A DNA stretch of 64,000 nucleotides, from NCBI RefSeq assembly GCF_018390605.1, contig NZ_JAHBGD010000026.1:62001-126000 (forward strand), given 5' to 3'. Shown here piece after piece: positions 63,518-64,000 of the stretch. The notes below the pieces were generated by a model, which saw only the letters and a program-made list of their open reading frames with translations, was not told the DNA's origin and did no database searches. Both the position numbers and the translations under genes were made by a program. Source of the stretch: Ancylobacter defluvii. GTDB lineage: Bacteria; Pseudomonadota; Alphaproteobacteria; Rhizobiales; Xanthobacteraceae. How positions within the stretch are numbered: the stretch's first letter is position 1; each line of letters opens with the position of its first letter.

Positions 63518-64000
63518 ATGAAGACCCCCCGCACCGTGGCCTTTCAGGGCGAGCCGGGCGCCAATTCCCACAATGCCAGCCGCGAGCGGTTTCCCGACGC
63601 CGTGGTCCTGCCCTGCCCGACCTTCGAGGATGCCTTCGCCGCCATCCAGTCCGGCGAGGCCGATCTCGGCATGATCCCGATCGAGAACTCGGTCGCCGGC
63701 CGGGTCGCCGACATCCATCATCTGATGCCGACCTCCGGGCTCAACATCGTCGGCGAGCATTTCCTGCCGCTTTCCCACCAGCTCATGGCGGTGAAGGGCG
63801 CGACGCTCGGCACGGTGAAGACCGTCACCAGCCATGTCATGGCGCTCGGCCAGTGCCGCAACATCATCCGCAAGCTCGGGCTGAAGGCGGTGGTCGGCTC
63901 GGATACCGCGGGCGCCGCCCGTCTGGTCGCCGAGGCCGGCGATCCCACCGTCGCCGCCATCGCCCCGCGCCTCGCCGCCGACATTTACGGCCTCGACATC
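63518..64000 (+). CDS. pheA: Prephenate dehydratase (partial, runs off the window)
   Basis: Enzyme of phenylalanine synthesis that turns prephenate into phenylpyruvate. 161 codons are visible with no stop. The start KTPRTVAFQGEPGANSHNA, then FEDAFAAIQSGEADLGMIPIENSVAGRV, is the family signature, with the catalytic Thr region SDTAGAARLVAEA. AGGA about ten bases ahead supports ATG 63518. No chorismate-mutase domain precedes it, so it is the monofunctional form; the ACT regulatory domain would be outside the window. Confidence 0.95.
   Translation, partial: MKTPRTVAFQGEPGANSHNASRERFPDAVVLPCPTFEDAFAAIQSGEADLGMIPIENSVAGRVADIHHLMPTSGLNIVGEHFLPLSHQLMAVKGATLGTVKTVTSHVMALGQCRNIIRKLGLKAVVGSDTAGAARLVAEAGDPTVAAIAPRLAADIYGLDI

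Overview
What it is: a 64 kb stretch of a very GC-rich bacterial chromosome, almost fully coding. Gene families and gene order point to an alphaproteobacterium of the order Hyphomicrobiales. The main pointers are the addB-addA-trxA block beside murU, a TsaE/AmgK-type fusion and a DivL-type tyrosine pseudo-kinase; ubiE-ubiB-coaBC-dut; pdxH / RT0821-type lipoprotein / dnaJ-like / fabI; and cytochrome c divergent from pheA. A Xanthobacteraceae-like host (Ancylobacter, Starkeya, Xanthobacter) is a guess from the overall look, not shown. I saw no phage, plasmid, insertion sequence, CRISPR array, rRNA or secondary-metabolite cluster. Layout: 1-19.0 kb is one long leftward run: trxA (edge), addA, addB, murU, tsaE-amgK, divL, cysK, an Rrf2 regulator, dut, coaBC, ubiB, ubiE, an L,D-transpeptidase with a CtrA-like box upstream, and a small lipoprotein. 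19.2-25.8 kb runs rightward: an acetyltransferase, an EamA exporter and a complete branched-chain-type ABC importer (livJ, fused livHM, livG, livF), facing an Asp/Glu/hydantoin-type racemase. 26.8-28.2 kb is an HdeD-like membrane protein joined to a papain-like domain. 28.3-30.5 kb is the only accessory-looking segment: divergent tRNA-Gln and tRNA-Pro genes, then an AT-rich hexapeptide acyltransferase gene flanked by non-coding DNA. 30.5-51.2 kb holds scattered housekeeping and envelope genes: SGNH esterase, amine oxidase, FkbM methyltransferase, carbonic anhydrase, MBL hydrolase, HAD phosphatase, extensin-like protein, aminotransferase, lipoprotein L,D-transpeptidase, CorA, SDR, pdxH, DnaJ-like, fabI, phosphatase, leucyl aminopeptidase, MarR and NlpC/P60. 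51.6-62.3 kb holds alkaline phosphatase and a yejA-yejA-yejB-yejE-yejF-nudix peptide importer operon. 62.5-64 kb holds cytochrome c and the start of pheA. How it works together: a recurring theme is cell-wall turnover and recycling. It includes AmgK-like sugar kinase plus MurU, YejBEF with two binding proteins (in Agrobacterium a YejBEF system imports muropeptides), a leucyl aminopeptidase beside an NlpC/P60 peptidase, two YkuD transpeptidases and an extensin-like M15-type protein. A second theme is cell-cycle control: DivL plus a CtrA-like site before one transpeptidase. Most unusual DNA: three copies of a roughly 106-bp palindromic repeat. Two of them sit just 3' of substrate-binding-protein genes inside ABC-transporter operons, and one of those is itself split by a smaller pair of inverted palindromes and abuts a binding-protein gene whose start appears frameshifted. 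I found no convincing wholly new system; the strongest leads are the repeats, the HdeD-papain fusion, the tRNA-side acyltransferase and the CtrA-like site.
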